Assembly (NCBI GenBank): GCA_963836405.1 | Contig: CAWIJL010000003.1 | Coordinates: forward strand, 505,259-569,258 | Source: CAWIJJ01 sp963836405 | GTDB lineage: Bacteria > Acidobacteriota > Terriglobia > Bryobacterales > Bryobacteraceae | Direction: 5' to 3' | DNA length: 64,000 nt | Shown here: piece after piece, positions 17,867 through 26,320 of the stretch | How the letters are laid out: each line of letters opens with the position of its first letter | Position numbering within the stretch: position 1 is the first letter of the stretch | The notes under the pieces: model-generated | The model's database searches: none | What the model saw: the letters and a program-made list of their open reading frames with translations, nothing else | Told to the model about the DNA's origin: nothing | Made by a program: the position numbers and the translations under genes

Positions 17867-18181
17867 ATGAGCAAGAAGTTGTTGTATTTGACCATCCTGT
17901 TCCTGCTGTGCAGCGTGATGTCGTTCGCACAGGCACTGGGCACACCCGACAATCCCACCGCCAACGGCCACTGGGTGCCGATCAGCGCAGGCTTCTCGAT
18001 GGCGATCGCATCCGGACTCTGCGGTCTGGCACAGGCCAAAGCCGTCGCCTCCGCCGCCGAAGGGATGGCGCGTAATCCGGGAGCCGCTGCTGCCATCCGG
18101 TTCGCCCTGCTGCTGGGCCTGGTGCTGATCGAGTCGCTGGCGCTGTACACGCTCGTCATCATTATTCTGAAAGTCGGCTGA
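17867..18181 (+). CDS. atpE: F0 ATP synthase subunit c
   Basis: Proton-carrying ring subunit. Two helices form the hairpin: ISAGFSMAIASGLCGLAQA, the polar loop ARNPGAAAAIR, then LGLVLIESLALYTLVI with the proton-binding Glu in VLIES. At 104 residues it is longer than the usual 75-85 because of an extra hydrophobic N-terminus (MSKKLLYLTILFLLCSVMSFAQ) resembling a cleavable signal peptide, followed by a 15-residue linker. A strong AAGGAG lies at 17854. No Na+-binding pattern is evident, so H+ is likely. Confidence 0.93.
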   Translation: MSKKLLYLTILFLLCSVMSFAQALGTPDNPTANGHWVPISAGFSMAIASGLCGLAQAKAVASAAEGMARNPGAAAAIRFALLLGLVLIESLALYTLVIIILKVG

Positions 18182-18195
18182 GTTTTTCCTGCCTT

Positions 18196-18222
18196 GCCGG
18201 GGCGGTCTCGCGCCGCCCTGGC
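18196..18222 (+). terminator. Terminator-like hairpin after atpE
   Basis: Stem GCCGGGGCGG pairs with CCGCCCTGGC (one G-T pair) around a 7-nt loop; a T5 tract follows 13 nt later at 18236. It lies between the convergent atpE and rpiB genes and may serve both. Confidence 0.5.
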
Positions 18223-18271
18223 GATCCTGCCTCGCTTTTTCCCACCCGCCCGCGTGAAACCGCAACTGATT

Positions 18272-18724
18272 TTAGCCGCAGAACTTTTCTTCGAATGCCG
18301 CGACTTTGCCGAGGCGCCGGCGGTGCCGTTCCGCGCCCGAGAATCTCGCGTTCAGGTAATCGCGCACCAGGTCCACCGCCAGTTCCGCACCCACCACGCG
18401 CGCGCCCAGGCAGAAGACATTCACGTCGTCGTCTTCCACGCACTGCCGCGCCGAGAAGCTGTCGTGGCAGGTGGCCGCGCGAATGCCTTTGAACTTGTTG
18501 GCCGCCACGCAAGCGCCCGCGCCGCTGCCGCAAATCAGCACCGCGCGCTGCGCCCTGCCCGACAGCACGGCTTCCGCCGAAGCCTTCGCGAAATCGGGAT
18601 AGTCGACCGGGTCGGTGGAGCCGGTGCCCAGATCGGTGCCCTTGTGTCCCCACTTGTCCAACTCTTCGAGAATCCTCTGTTTGAGCGCGAAGCCCGCGTG
18701 ATCCGACGCCACTGCCACGTCCAT
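18272..18724 (-). CDS. rpiB: Ribose-5-phosphate isomerase B
   Basis: Interconverts ribose 5-phosphate and ribulose 5-phosphate. The 150-residue protein starts VAVASDHAGFALK and has the active-site segment VLICGSGAGACVAANKFKGIRAA, where the first Cys is the proposed base, then HDSFSARQCVEDDDVNVFCLGARV. Length and motifs match RpiB/LacA-B. It is divergent from the next gene by 64 bp. Confidence 0.93.
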   Translation of the reverse strand: MDVAVASDHAGFALKQRILEELDKWGHKGTDLGTGSTDPVDYPDFAKASAEAVLSGRAQRAVLICGSGAGACVAANKFKGIRAATCHDSFSARQCVEDDDVNVFCLGARVVGAELAVDLVRDYLNARFSGAERHRRRLGKVAAFEEKFCG

Positions 18725-18788
18725 CGCCTCACTATACCAGCGGCTCCGACGTTGCGGTTTCGGTCCGCGAAATGGTACGTACTCAATT

Positions 18789-20549
18789 GTGCTATTCCTC
18801 TTTGCGTGGGCCGCCGCATGGTGGTGGCAGCAGCCCGCTCCCGCCGCGCTACCGGCTTTTCAGGAAGCCTCGCAGGAAAGCCAGGTGCTGGGCGGCACGC
18901 GCCCTTACCGCATCCTCCTGCCGCCCGCTTATGCCGAATCGAAGACGCGCTACCCCGTCCTTTATTGGCTCACCGGCTACGAGCAGTCGAGCCCCGAAAG
19001 GGAAGCCGAATTCGCCAGCTACGTGGCTTCGCACGACCTGATCGTGATCCAGGCCGGTCCGGTCGAAACCACCGGCGACTACCCGCTCTACATTCCCGAA
19101 CTTATCGATCACGTGGATAGAACCCTGCGTACCGCCGCCGGCCGCGAGCACCGCGGTGTCACCGGTTTCGGCGGCGCCGGCTTCGCCGCATGGCTGTTCG
19201 CCGCCAAGTTTCCCGATCTGTTCGCGAGCGCATCGAATTTCGACGGCCCTACCGAGGCGTCCGCCGGACCACGCGATTTTTCCGTGGAATACCGCCAGGA
19301 CGATGCCTACGCGGACCTCGAAAGCGTGCGCACCCGCCTCGTGGCGTCGGCCTACGGTCCGCTCGCGTTCTATCATCGGCGCCTCGATTCGATTTGGCGC
19401 TACACGCTCCCCGGCCACCAAACGGCCGCACTCGACGCCGCGGCCCTCCCTCAAACTCTCGATTTCCACATGACCGCGTTTCACTTCACCCCGCCGCCGC
19501 CCGCCACCTTCACGCACTCCGATCCATGGCCGAACTTCTCCGTGTGGGGGTGGGAGGTGGTATCCAGCCGTAAGCAGCCGGGCTTCACGCTGCTCGAAAA
19601 TGCCAGTGCCGCCGGCTTCCGCTCCTCGGTGCGCGAATGGCTTCCCGATGGCGCGGTGCTCTCCTCGGTGCGCCTTTCCATCACCTCGCCCCGAATCGCG
19701 CCTCCGGGCGCCGTCCGCACCGTCACCTACATCCGCCTCCGCGACGGCAACGTGCGCCGCGCCAACCAAAAGGCGGATGCGCGGGGACGGTTCACCTTCG
19801 ACCTCGATGGCGACCTTTACGAAGTGGGCATCGCCGCGCCGCAAGTCCCGGTCATCGCCGCATCGGGCTACGATCTGGTCGGGGAGCCCTGGGCCACGGC
19901 AGGGCAGCCGGTGAAACTCAGGGTGCGGTTCTGGAACAAAGGCTCGGGCCGTTTCGTTGCAGGCGACGTGAATTGGGAAAGCCCCGGCGAAGCCGTCCGC
20001 GTCGAACCCGCCTCCTCGCGCCTGTTCGCCCTGGCAACCGGGGAATCCGGTTACCTGACGGTCACTGCGGTGCCGTCCGATCCCGCCCAGACCATGCTCC
20101 GCCTGGTAACCGGCGTGGGACCATCCCGGTTCGTTTTCGACGTGCCGCTCTTTCCCGCCGCTTCCCCGCCGCCGGTTTTCCGCATTGCCGACGGTGCCTC
20201 CGTCGAGGTGTACCAGCACGCCGTCGAGCGCACCCAGCAGGCCTTCGGAGCGGGCAACGGCGACGGCCACGCCTCGCCTGGCGAAACCTTCGCCATCCTC
20301 GTTCCGGACGGCGAATGGCTGCGGGCCGCCGAACTGTTCGGCGCCAATCCCTGCATCGACGACTCCCTGCGCGGCTCCGACTTGTGGGATTACTTCGACC
20401 GTTCCGGAGCCTCCGCCCGCTATTCGCTCCCCACCATCTCCCGCGACTGCGCTCCCGGCACGCCCATCCGCATGCTCGCCCGCATCCTCATGCCGGACTA
20501 TCGCTACCGCTACTACACCATTCAATTCCCGGTCTGGTACGCGAACTGA
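18789..20549 (+). CDS. Exported esterase-D-like protein lacking the nucleophile serine
   Basis: A 586-residue protein starting at GTG 18789 with a Trp-rich hydrophobic signal. The first 230 or so residues resemble the esterase D/antigen 85 alpha/beta hydrolase fold: YRILLPPAYAESKTRYPVLYWLTGY, the conserved insertion, then VTGFGGAGFAAWLFAAKFPDLF. At the nucleophile elbow the usual G-x-S-x-G-G reads G-F-G-G-A-G, so the catalytic Ser is Gly. The C-terminal half is a probable beta-sandwich region with no family I recognise. It may be a non-catalytic, binding or scaffold protein. Translation from an upstream ATG is not possible in frame near the hydrophobic start. Confidence 0.6.
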   Translation: MLFLFAWAAAWWWQQPAPAALPAFQEASQESQVLGGTRPYRILLPPAYAESKTRYPVLYWLTGYEQSSPEREAEFASYVASHDLIVIQAGPVETTGDYPLYIPELIDHVDRTLRTAAGREHRGVTGFGGAGFAAWLFAAKFPDLFASASNFDGPTEASAGPRDFSVEYRQDDAYADLESVRTRLVASAYGPLAFYHRRLDSIWRYTLPGHQTAALDAAALPQTLDFHMTAFHFTPPPPATFTHSDPWPNFSVWGWEVVSSRKQPGFTLLENASAAGFRSSVREWLPDGAVLSSVRLSITSPRIAPPGAVRTVTYIRLRDGNVRRANQKADARGRFTFDLDGDLYEVGIAAPQVPVIAASGYDLVGEPWATAGQPVKLRVRFWNKGSGRFVAGDVNWESPGEAVRVEPASSRLFALATGESGYLTVTAVPSDPAQTMLRLVTGVGPSRFVFDVPLFPAASPPPVFRIADGASVEVYQHAVERTQQAFGAGNGDGHASPGETFAILVPDGEWLRAAELFGANPCIDDSLRGSDLWDYFDRSGASARYSLPTISRDCAPGTPIRMLARILMPDYRYRYYTIQFPVWYAN

Positions 20550-20613
20550 CGCGCAATCGGGGATTCGGCCCTCCTACCCCGTTTATCCGATTCCCCCGGG
20601 CGCTATTTCGTCC

Positions 20614-20619
20614 TACAAT
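20614..20619 (+). promoter_or_regulatory. -10 box (TACAAT) before the small membrane protein gene
   Basis: TACAAT lies 20 nt before the ATG at 20640, with a strong GGAAGGAGG Shine-Dalgarno between. No clear -35. Confidence 0.35.
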
Positions 20620-20639
20620 ACAGTCGGAAGGAGGCTGGC

Positions 20640-20897
20640 ATGAACCCTTTGGCTATCCTCATTTACGCGTTGGCCATCGGCCTTCCCGTGATTCTGCTCT
20701 TCCGGTTCCATTCCCAGGCATGGTACTGGCACTTGCTTGCGATCGCTTCCGGATTGCTGCTCGGCTTTATCCCCACACCGCCCGAACTGAAAACCGTGAC
20801 CTTCGACATGTTGTTCGGCGGTGTCTTCATCGCCCTGATGGTTTGGGGCATCGGCGGGCTGATCGTGTACCGCCCGCACCGCACCAGGCACGCATAG
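20640..20897 (+). CDS. Small three-helix membrane protein, unknown function
   Basis: 85 residues, nearly all hydrophobic, with three likely membrane helices (about 4-20, 28-45 and 58-78) and a basic C-terminus (YRPHRTRHA), placing that end in the cytoplasm. A near-perfect Shine-Dalgarno (GGAAGGAGG) sits 6 nt before the start, so it is a real gene. I do not recognise the family; the neighbours are unrelated. Confidence 0.65.
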   Translation: MNPLAILIYALAIGLPVILLFRFHSQAWYWHLLAIASGLLLGFIPTPPELKTVTFDMLFGGVFIALMVWGIGGLIVYRPHRTRHA

Positions 20898-20920
20898 GCG
20901 TCGCGCGGAGTTTCGCAATT

Positions 20921-20937
20921 CCTGCCCGCGGGGCAGG
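20921..20937. terminator. Bidirectional hairpin between convergent genes
   Basis: CCTGCCC-GCG-GGGCAGG forms a perfect 7-bp stem just past the stop of the plus-strand membrane gene and just past the stop of the minus-strand gene ending at 20940. There is no long T run. Confidence 0.45.
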
Positions 20938-20939
20938 CG

Positions 20940-21389
20940 CTATTTCTTTGCCGGAGTGATGTCGGTGACCGGGAGGTCCCAGTGCGCGAGCAGGATCTCG
21001 AAGCGCCGCTGCTCCTCGCGCTCGAAATTATCCCGGTCCGGCCAGAGTTCGCGGATCAGCCGCTGTTCGTCCGGATTGGACGTGGTGGCAACCGTGGAGT
21101 TCTTGAACCGGATCGTGACCCGGAAGTCCCAACGGCCGTCCTCGGTGGTGTGATTGGCGGGCTGCTCGATCTTTACCGAAACCATGCGGCCGCTTTCGAC
21201 ATTCTTCTGAAGCAGCGGGTAGTGGTTCTTGAGGAACAGTTGCAGGAACTCCTGCTGATGGCCCCATTGGACTTTGTAGTAATACTCCATCGTGTAGGGC
21301 TGGTCTCCGGAGGGTTGCGGCGGTGCGCCCTGGGCAAGCAGAGGCGCCCCGGCCGCCGTAAACAATAGCGTCAAGAGCAGGTATTTCAT
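20940..21389 (-). CDS. Secreted protein of unknown function
   Basis: 149 residues with a clear signal peptide (MKYLLLTLLFTAAGAPLLAQ). The mature part is soluble and aromatic-rich (YTMEYYYKVQWGHQQEFLQLF, shown in two halves by YTMEYYYK and WGHQQEF), resembling dimeric alpha/beta-barrel-like small proteins only in general layout. It starts 29 nt after the end of the upstream GH28-like gene on the same strand and is probably cotranscribed with it. Confidence 0.55.
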   Translation of the reverse strand: MKYLLLTLLFTAAGAPLLAQGAPPQPSGDQPYTMEYYYKVQWGHQQEFLQLFLKNHYPLLQKNVESGRMVSVKIEQPANHTTEDGRWDFRVTIRFKNSTVATTSNPDEQRLIRELWPDRDNFEREEQRRFEILLAHWDLPVTDITPAKK

Positions 21390-21417
21390 CGTTCCTCCCT
21401 TTTCGCGAACCGCGCCG

Positions 21418-22803
21418 CTACAGCGGCGCTTCCCGAACCCTTTCCTTCACAACCGCGGGAACCCCGGCGGCCCGGGCGCCCGCGCTGCCGCGGAACCCGT
21501 CCATTTGCAGGCCCTCGACATCGCGCAGCACCAGCGCGCTGCCCCATGCCGGCTCCGGAGCCGACTCGTCCCAGCTTATGTCGATGTCGCGCAGCACCAG
21601 GCCGTTCACGCGTTCGATCGCCATGCCGTGCGTGGCGCGCTTGTCGGGACGGTTCTCCGGTAGCATCTTGACGCGCAGTCCCCGGATCGTGATGTTCTCG
21701 AGCGGTCTATCCGCCTGCCCGGAGATCAGGGATGTACCGCGCGCCGTGCCGCCGGCACCGTCGATCGTCACGTTTTGGATGCGGCCCAGCGCCGACCCCG
21801 GTGATCGCCTCTTCAACACGAACTTGAACACCTCCGCGCTGCCCCACCAGTTCCAATGGCGGCGGTTCAGCTCGAATGTGACGTTCTGAAAACGGATGTC
21901 GCTCACCGTGGCGCCGTCCTGCACGTTGATGCCGAACACCTTGTTGGAATTACGCACCACGATGTTCGAGAACACCACATGCCGGATGTCGGCATTCGTC
22001 TCCGTGCCGATCATCATGGCCGTGGACGACGAGGTCAGTATGCAGTTGGTGACGGTGATGTTCTCGGTCGGCTTCACCGGACGCGGGTTCGCGCCGGCGC
22101 CCCCCGGCCGCCACGCCTGCGTCTTCAGGACAATCGCGTCGTCGGCCGTGACGATGGTGGAGTCCGAAATGGAGACGTTGGATGTGGAGACGATGTCGAT
22201 CCCGTCCGCGTTCACGCCTTTCTCGAGATCGGAATAAATAGAAACGCCGCGAATCCATACCCGGTCGCAATCCTGCAGCCGCACCGTCCACAGCGGCGCG
22301 TTCACCAGACGAACATCCTCGATGCGGATCTCCTCGGAATCCCGCAACACTACGTTGTACTTCTGCACGCCGGTGCGGTAATACCTTTTCATCTCGACGC
22401 CGGCCCTTCGCGCGATCTCCATCTCTTCGCGGATCTCGCCGTCGATTCCGCGCGCGTCCACGTACTCGTATTGCGCCTGGCCGTCGATGGTGCCGCGGCC
22501 GGTGATGGCGATGTTACGCGCGCCCATCGCATTGATCAGCGCGGGCACGCCGGACGGCCAATCGGCGGGATTCCGGCTCAGCGCAATCCTGGCCCCGGCC
22601 TCCAGCCGCAGTTCTACATTGTCCTTGAGCCAGAGCGGTCCGGTGACGTACTCGCCGGGCGGCAGGTAGGCGACACCCCCGCCCTTTCCCGAGCACGCGT
22701 CGATGGCCGCCTGCACGCCTTCCGTCGTCGGCTTCTCCGGTACGCACCACGTCTGAGCCAGCGCCGCCGCCACCGGCAGCAGGAACAGAATCGCCGCTTT
22801 CAT
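21418..22803 (-). CDS. Secreted GH28-like right-handed beta-helix protein
   Basis: Polygalacturonase-family fold; 461 residues starting at a signal peptide (MKAAILFLLPVAAALAQ), which is why I chose the Met at 22803. Repeated coils (NIAITGRGTIDG, VWIRGVSIYSD, NVSISDSTIV, HVVFSNIVV) fit a beta-helix. GH28 motif I (NADGIDI) and motif II (ADDAIVLK) keep the catalytic Asp residues. The motif III His (normally GHG or HGG) reads STAMMIG, and the motif IV R-I-K reads FGINVQ. So it probably acts on a different glycan or by a changed mechanism. Confidence 0.75.
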   Translation of the reverse strand: MKAAILFLLPVAAALAQTWCVPEKPTTEGVQAAIDACSGKGGGVAYLPPGEYVTGPLWLKDNVELRLEAGARIALSRNPADWPSGVPALINAMGARNIAITGRGTIDGQAQYEYVDARGIDGEIREEMEIARRAGVEMKRYYRTGVQKYNVVLRDSEEIRIEDVRLVNAPLWTVRLQDCDRVWIRGVSIYSDLEKGVNADGIDIVSTSNVSISDSTIVTADDAIVLKTQAWRPGGAGANPRPVKPTENITVTNCILTSSSTAMMIGTETNADIRHVVFSNIVVRNSNKVFGINVQDGATVSDIRFQNVTFELNRRHWNWWGSAEVFKFVLKRRSPGSALGRIQNVTIDGAGGTARGTSLISGQADRPLENITIRGLRVKMLPENRPDKRATHGMAIERVNGLVLRDIDISWDESAPEPAWGSALVLRDVEGLQMDGFRGSAGARAAGVPAVVKERVREAPL

Positions 22804-22860
22804 GGAAGCCATCATAGTCCATGGCGGGCGGCAGGGCACTTGCAAGGGTCGCGGGCAAGT

Positions 22861-22866
22861 TACAAT
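22861..22866 (+). promoter_or_regulatory. -10 box (TACAAT) for a leaderless acyltransferase mRNA
   Basis: TACAAT ends 8 nt before the ATG at 22875, so transcription would begin at or next to the start codon. No Shine-Dalgarno is present. Confidence 0.4.
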
Positions 22867-22874
22867 TCGGGTTG

Positions 22875-23804
22875 ATGCGACGGCGCTCGGCGATCCGCAA
22901 CGGCCTGGAATACTGCGTGGCGCTCGTGGCCGTCAAGTCCCTCGAATATTCTCCGTCCCCGATCGCGTTTTGGCTCGGCTCCCGCTACGCTTCGCTGCTC
23001 GACCTTGCCGTCCCCCGGCTGCGCCGCGTCGCGTTGCGCAATCTCTCGCTGGCCATGCCGCAGTTGACCGATCCGGAGCGGCGGCGAATCGTCGACGGCG
23101 TTTTCTGCTCCATCGGGCGGCTGCTGGTGGTCTTCGCACGCTTCCCGCGCATTCGCCGTGACAGTCTTTCACGCTGGATCCGGCTCGAAGGCGGAGAGCA
23201 CTTCGAAGAGGCCCTCCGGCGCGGACGCGGCGTGCTCTTCGCCACCGCCCATCTCGGCAATTGGGAGTTGAGCGCCTTTGCCCACGCCTTTTTCGCTTCG
23301 CCGATGAACGTGATTGCGCGGCCGCTCGACAATCCCTGGATCGACGCGCTGGTGGAGCGGCGCCGCGCCCTCTCCGGCAACCGTGTCATCCTCAAAAAAG
23401 ACTTCGCCCGCTCCATCCTCAAAGCCCTCGCCGCCAACCAGGCCGTCGGCGTCCTGGTGGACCAGAACGCCGCGCCCGAGAACGGCGCCTTTGTCGATTT
23501 TTTCGGCATGCGCGCGTGTGCCGGCACCGGCTTCGCGAAACTGGCCGCCCGCAGCGGCGCCGCCGTCATTCCCGGTTTCGCGTTGTGGCTCGAAGAAGAG
23601 CGACGGTACGTGCTCCGCTTCTATCCGCCGCTTCCGGTCACGGGCGATCCCGCCGCCGATACGCAAGCGCTCCAGTCGTGTCTCGAAAGGGTAATCCGTG
23701 ATTACCCCGACCAGTGGCTCTGGATTCACCGCCGCTGGAAAACCAGGCCCGCCGGCGAGCCGTCGTTGTATGAATGTACACCCGAAACGCCGGAACTCGT
23801 GTAG
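22875..23804 (+). CDS. Lipid A lauroyl/myristoyl-type acyltransferase
   Basis: LpxL/HtrB-family membrane-bound acyltransferase; 309 residues. The catalytic H-x4-D/E-type motif appears as ATAHLGNWELSAF, followed by VIARPLDNPWID, then GVLVDQNAAPENGAFVDFFG and the conserved late WLWIHRRWKTRP. The N-terminal hydrophobic segment around residues 12-45 fits a membrane anchor. It would add a secondary acyl chain to a lipid A precursor or related lipid. The short -10-to-ATG distance supports the start at 22875. Confidence 0.88.
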   Translation: MRRRSAIRNGLEYCVALVAVKSLEYSPSPIAFWLGSRYASLLDLAVPRLRRVALRNLSLAMPQLTDPERRRIVDGVFCSIGRLLVVFARFPRIRRDSLSRWIRLEGGEHFEEALRRGRGVLFATAHLGNWELSAFAHAFFASPMNVIARPLDNPWIDALVERRRALSGNRVILKKDFARSILKALAANQAVGVLVDQNAAPENGAFVDFFGMRACAGTGFAKLAARSGAAVIPGFALWLEEERRYVLRFYPPLPVTGDPAADTQALQSCLERVIRDYPDQWLWIHRRWKTRPAGEPSLYECTPETPELV

Positions 23805-23825
23805 TATCCTGAAGCCGGACCCCCG

Positions 23826-25664
23826 ATGGGCCAAATCAATATTTCGCCGGTGCACAGCAGTGTCTTTGCGCTTGCGCTCACTGCCGTCGCCATTCTCTCG
23901 ACGCTCTTATTGCGCCCATTCCTCGAACCGGATATTTTTGTCCTGTTTATTGCGGCAGTCTGGATCAGCGCCTGGTTCTACGGCCGTACCGGCGGCCTGT
24001 CGGCGACCGGCGCTTCGGCCGTGGCCATTCTTTTCTTCTTCCTCCGTCCGGATACCAGCGCTCCCACTCCTTCCTGGCCTGTGCTGCTCCGCATTTCCGG
24101 TTTCGTCGTCTTCTCCGCGCTGATCACCTGGGTGACCGCGAGCTGGCGCGAAAGCCGCCGCCTCTTTTCCTCCACCATCGCCAGCATCGGGGACGCCGTG
24201 GTTGCCACGGACCGCGACGGCCGGGTCACCTTCCTGAATCCGGTGGCGGAAAACCTGACCGGCTGGCCCGCCGTTGAGGCCCGCGGCAAGCCGGTGTCCG
24301 AAGTGCTCCGCTTCGTGGATGAGAAGACGCGGGAGCCCGCCGAAAACCCGCTCGCCCGCGCGCTGCGCGACCGCGTGGTGACGGCGCTCCAGGATCCCGC
24401 GGCGCTGGTTTCCCGCAGCGGCGCCGAATTCTCCGTCGAGCAGAGCGCCTCCCCCGTTCGCGATTCTTCAGGCGAGGTTCGCGGCGCCATCCTGGTGTTC
24501 CGCGACATCAGCAAGCGCCGCCAGCTCGAAGAGCAGGCCACGCACGCACAGAAGATGGACGCCGTGGGCCGCTTGGCCGGCGGGGTGGCGGGCGACTTCA
24601 ACAACGTCCTGACCGTCATCACGGGGTACGCCGAACTGCTGCGCGCCGACGCGCCGGCGTCCAGTCCGACGCGTCGATTCGTGGACGAGATTATCTGGGC
24701 TTCCGAACGCGCCGCCGCCCTCACCCGCCACCTGCTCGCCTTCAGCCGCGGAACCACTGCCCAGCCGCGCGTCATCGATCCGAATTCGGTGGTGGTCAAC
24801 ATGGAACCCATGCTCCGCCGCCTGCTCGGCGACAACACCGAGCTGATCATGCTGGCTACTCCCGGCGTCGGCCGCGTGAAGGCCGACCCCGCGCAAATCG
24901 AACAGATCATCGTCAATCTGGCCAGCAACTCGCGCGACGCCATGCCGCAGGGAGGCAAGCTCGTCATCGAGACCGCCAACGTCGATCTCGAAGAGCCCAG
25001 CAGCAAGAATGTCGGCATCAAGCCCGGCGCTTACGTCATGCTGGCCGTCAGCGACACAGGCGTCGGCATGGATCCGGAAACCCGGTCCCGCCTGTTCGAA
25101 CCGTTCTTCACCACCAAGGCGCCCGGGAAGGGAAGCGGCCTCGGCCTCGCCACCGTGTACGGGGCCATCAAACAGGCGGACGGCCAGGTCACGGTGTACA
25201 GCCAGCCCGGCTGCGGCACCATCTTCGAAATCTACCTGCCGCGCGTCACCGAAGCCGCCGCCGAAGCCGTTCTCGGGCGTACCGCTCGGGGGTCGGAAAC
25301 CATTCTGCTGGTGGACGACGAAGAAGGCGTACGCAAGCTCGTTTTCGCCATCCTCAAATCCAACGGCTACGACGTTCTGGAGGCCGCCAACGGCAGCGCC
25401 GCCCTCTCCGCCTACGAAAAGAACGCGCACAAAATCGACATGGTGCTCACCGACGTGGTGATGCCGCAGATGACCGGTTTCGAGTTGGGTCGAAACCTCG
25501 CCGAGCGCACGCCCGGCCTCAAGATCCTCTACATGTCCGGTTACCGCGACAACGCCATTGCAGCCAGCGGCGGCGAAGTCCCGCGCGCCTTCCTGCATAA
25601 GCCCTTCACCCCGGATGCGCTGCTGTCGAAAGTCCGCGAGGTTCTGGACGACGGACCAGACTAA
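23826..25664 (+). CDS. Hybrid sensor kinase-like protein lacking the H-box histidine
   Basis: 612 residues. Order: DUF4118-like four-helix membrane region (about 10-105), PAS domain (about 115-230), dimerisation helices (about 235-300), HATPase domain (about 340-460; N-box NLASNSRDAMPQGG, G1 DTGVGMD, G2 GKGSGLGLATVYG) and receiver domain (about 485-608, phospho-acceptor Asp543 in VLTDVVMP, with conserved Lys in LHKPF). In this group the H-box reads GGxAHDFNN; here it is GGVAGDFNN, with Gly256 (codon GGC at 24591) replacing His. The rest of the catalytic core is intact. It may act in trans on a partner, or only bind ATP. It lies 21 nt after the acyltransferase. Confidence 0.88.
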   Translation: MGQINISPVHSSVFALALTAVAILSTLLLRPFLEPDIFVLFIAAVWISAWFYGRTGGLSATGASAVAILFFFLRPDTSAPTPSWPVLLRISGFVVFSALITWVTASWRESRRLFSSTIASIGDAVVATDRDGRVTFLNPVAENLTGWPAVEARGKPVSEVLRFVDEKTREPAENPLARALRDRVVTALQDPAALVSRSGAEFSVEQSASPVRDSSGEVRGAILVFRDISKRRQLEEQATHAQKMDAVGRLAGGVAGDFNNVLTVITGYAELLRADAPASSPTRRFVDEIIWASERAAALTRHLLAFSRGTTAQPRVIDPNSVVVNMEPMLRRLLGDNTELIMLATPGVGRVKADPAQIEQIIVNLASNSRDAMPQGGKLVIETANVDLEEPSSKNVGIKPGAYVMLAVSDTGVGMDPETRSRLFEPFFTTKAPGKGSGLGLATVYGAIKQADGQVTVYSQPGCGTIFEIYLPRVTEAAAEAVLGRTARGSETILLVDDEEGVRKLVFAILKSNGYDVLEAANGSAALSAYEKNAHKIDMVLTDVVMPQMTGFELGRNLAERTPGLKILYMSGYRDNAIAASGGEVPRAFLHKPFTPDALLSKVREVLDDGPD

Positions 25665-25752
25665 AGAAGCGGTCGGTGCGGACTGCGCGCTCACAAATCG
25701 ATCCACCGTTACGTCTTCGGCAATTCTCCCGACCGGGCTGATGGCAGGTGGC

Positions 25753-26244
25753 CTATACGACGTTTCCCAAATCCAGTCGGTACCTGCACTTCTGCCGCTC
25801 TCCTTCCTGGCACATGTCCACGTGCGGTGGTAGGTCGACAATCTCTATCAGTTCTGCCCCCGCGAGTTCACAGGTCCGCCGGGACGCGACGTTTTGGGGA
25901 TTGCATGTAATCCACACTTCAGATAACCCGTGTCGGCGGGCGAGCGGCATCAGAAGTCGGAGTGCGCGTGCGGCGAAATGGTTGCCCCTGTACTCAGTCC
26001 TGATTCCATACGCAACGTGGCCGCCGTACAAACGCATGTGCCGGGTATCGCCGACTCGAAGATGGATCTCGCCCGCCCTGCCCAGAGTATTCGCGCTTAA
26101 AATGTGGAATACATAATACGGGACCCAGCCCTTTGCAGGATCTGCTTCCCGAGTCGCTGCCAATTGCAGAATTATGCCGTCGTCACGTAATTGACCTGGT
26201 TCGAGGAACCGAAAAGAAGCCTCCTGCTCGTCCATAAGCCTCAT
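25753..26244 (-). CDS. GNAT-family N-acetyltransferase
   Basis: 163 residues from the Met at 26244 (MRLMDEQEASFRFLEP). The acetyl-CoA-binding core is visible: HVAYGIRTEYRGNHFAARALRLLMPLARRHGL, in which RTEYRGNHFA is the R/Q-x-x-G-x-G/A-like loop, followed by VWITCNPQNVASRRTCELAGAE, the usual GNAT N-x-x-S end. The acceptor is unknown. Longer starts up to 26379 would run into the topoisomerase gene, so the shorter start is preferred. Codon use looks less GC-rich than its neighbours, which may mean a recent arrival. Confidence 0.8.
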   Translation of the reverse strand: MRLMDEQEASFRFLEPGQLRDDGIILQLAATREADPAKGWVPYYVFHILSANTLGRAGEIHLRVGDTRHMRLYGGHVAYGIRTEYRGNHFAARALRLLMPLARRHGLSEVWITCNPQNVASRRTCELAGAELIEIVDLPPHVDMCQEGERQKCRYRLDLGNVV

Positions 26245-26320
26245 AGACACCCGAACGTCCTCAACAGTTCCTGCACGCTCGGGCGGCGCTGTCACAACCC
26301 TGGACGTCGCGCGGCCCGAA

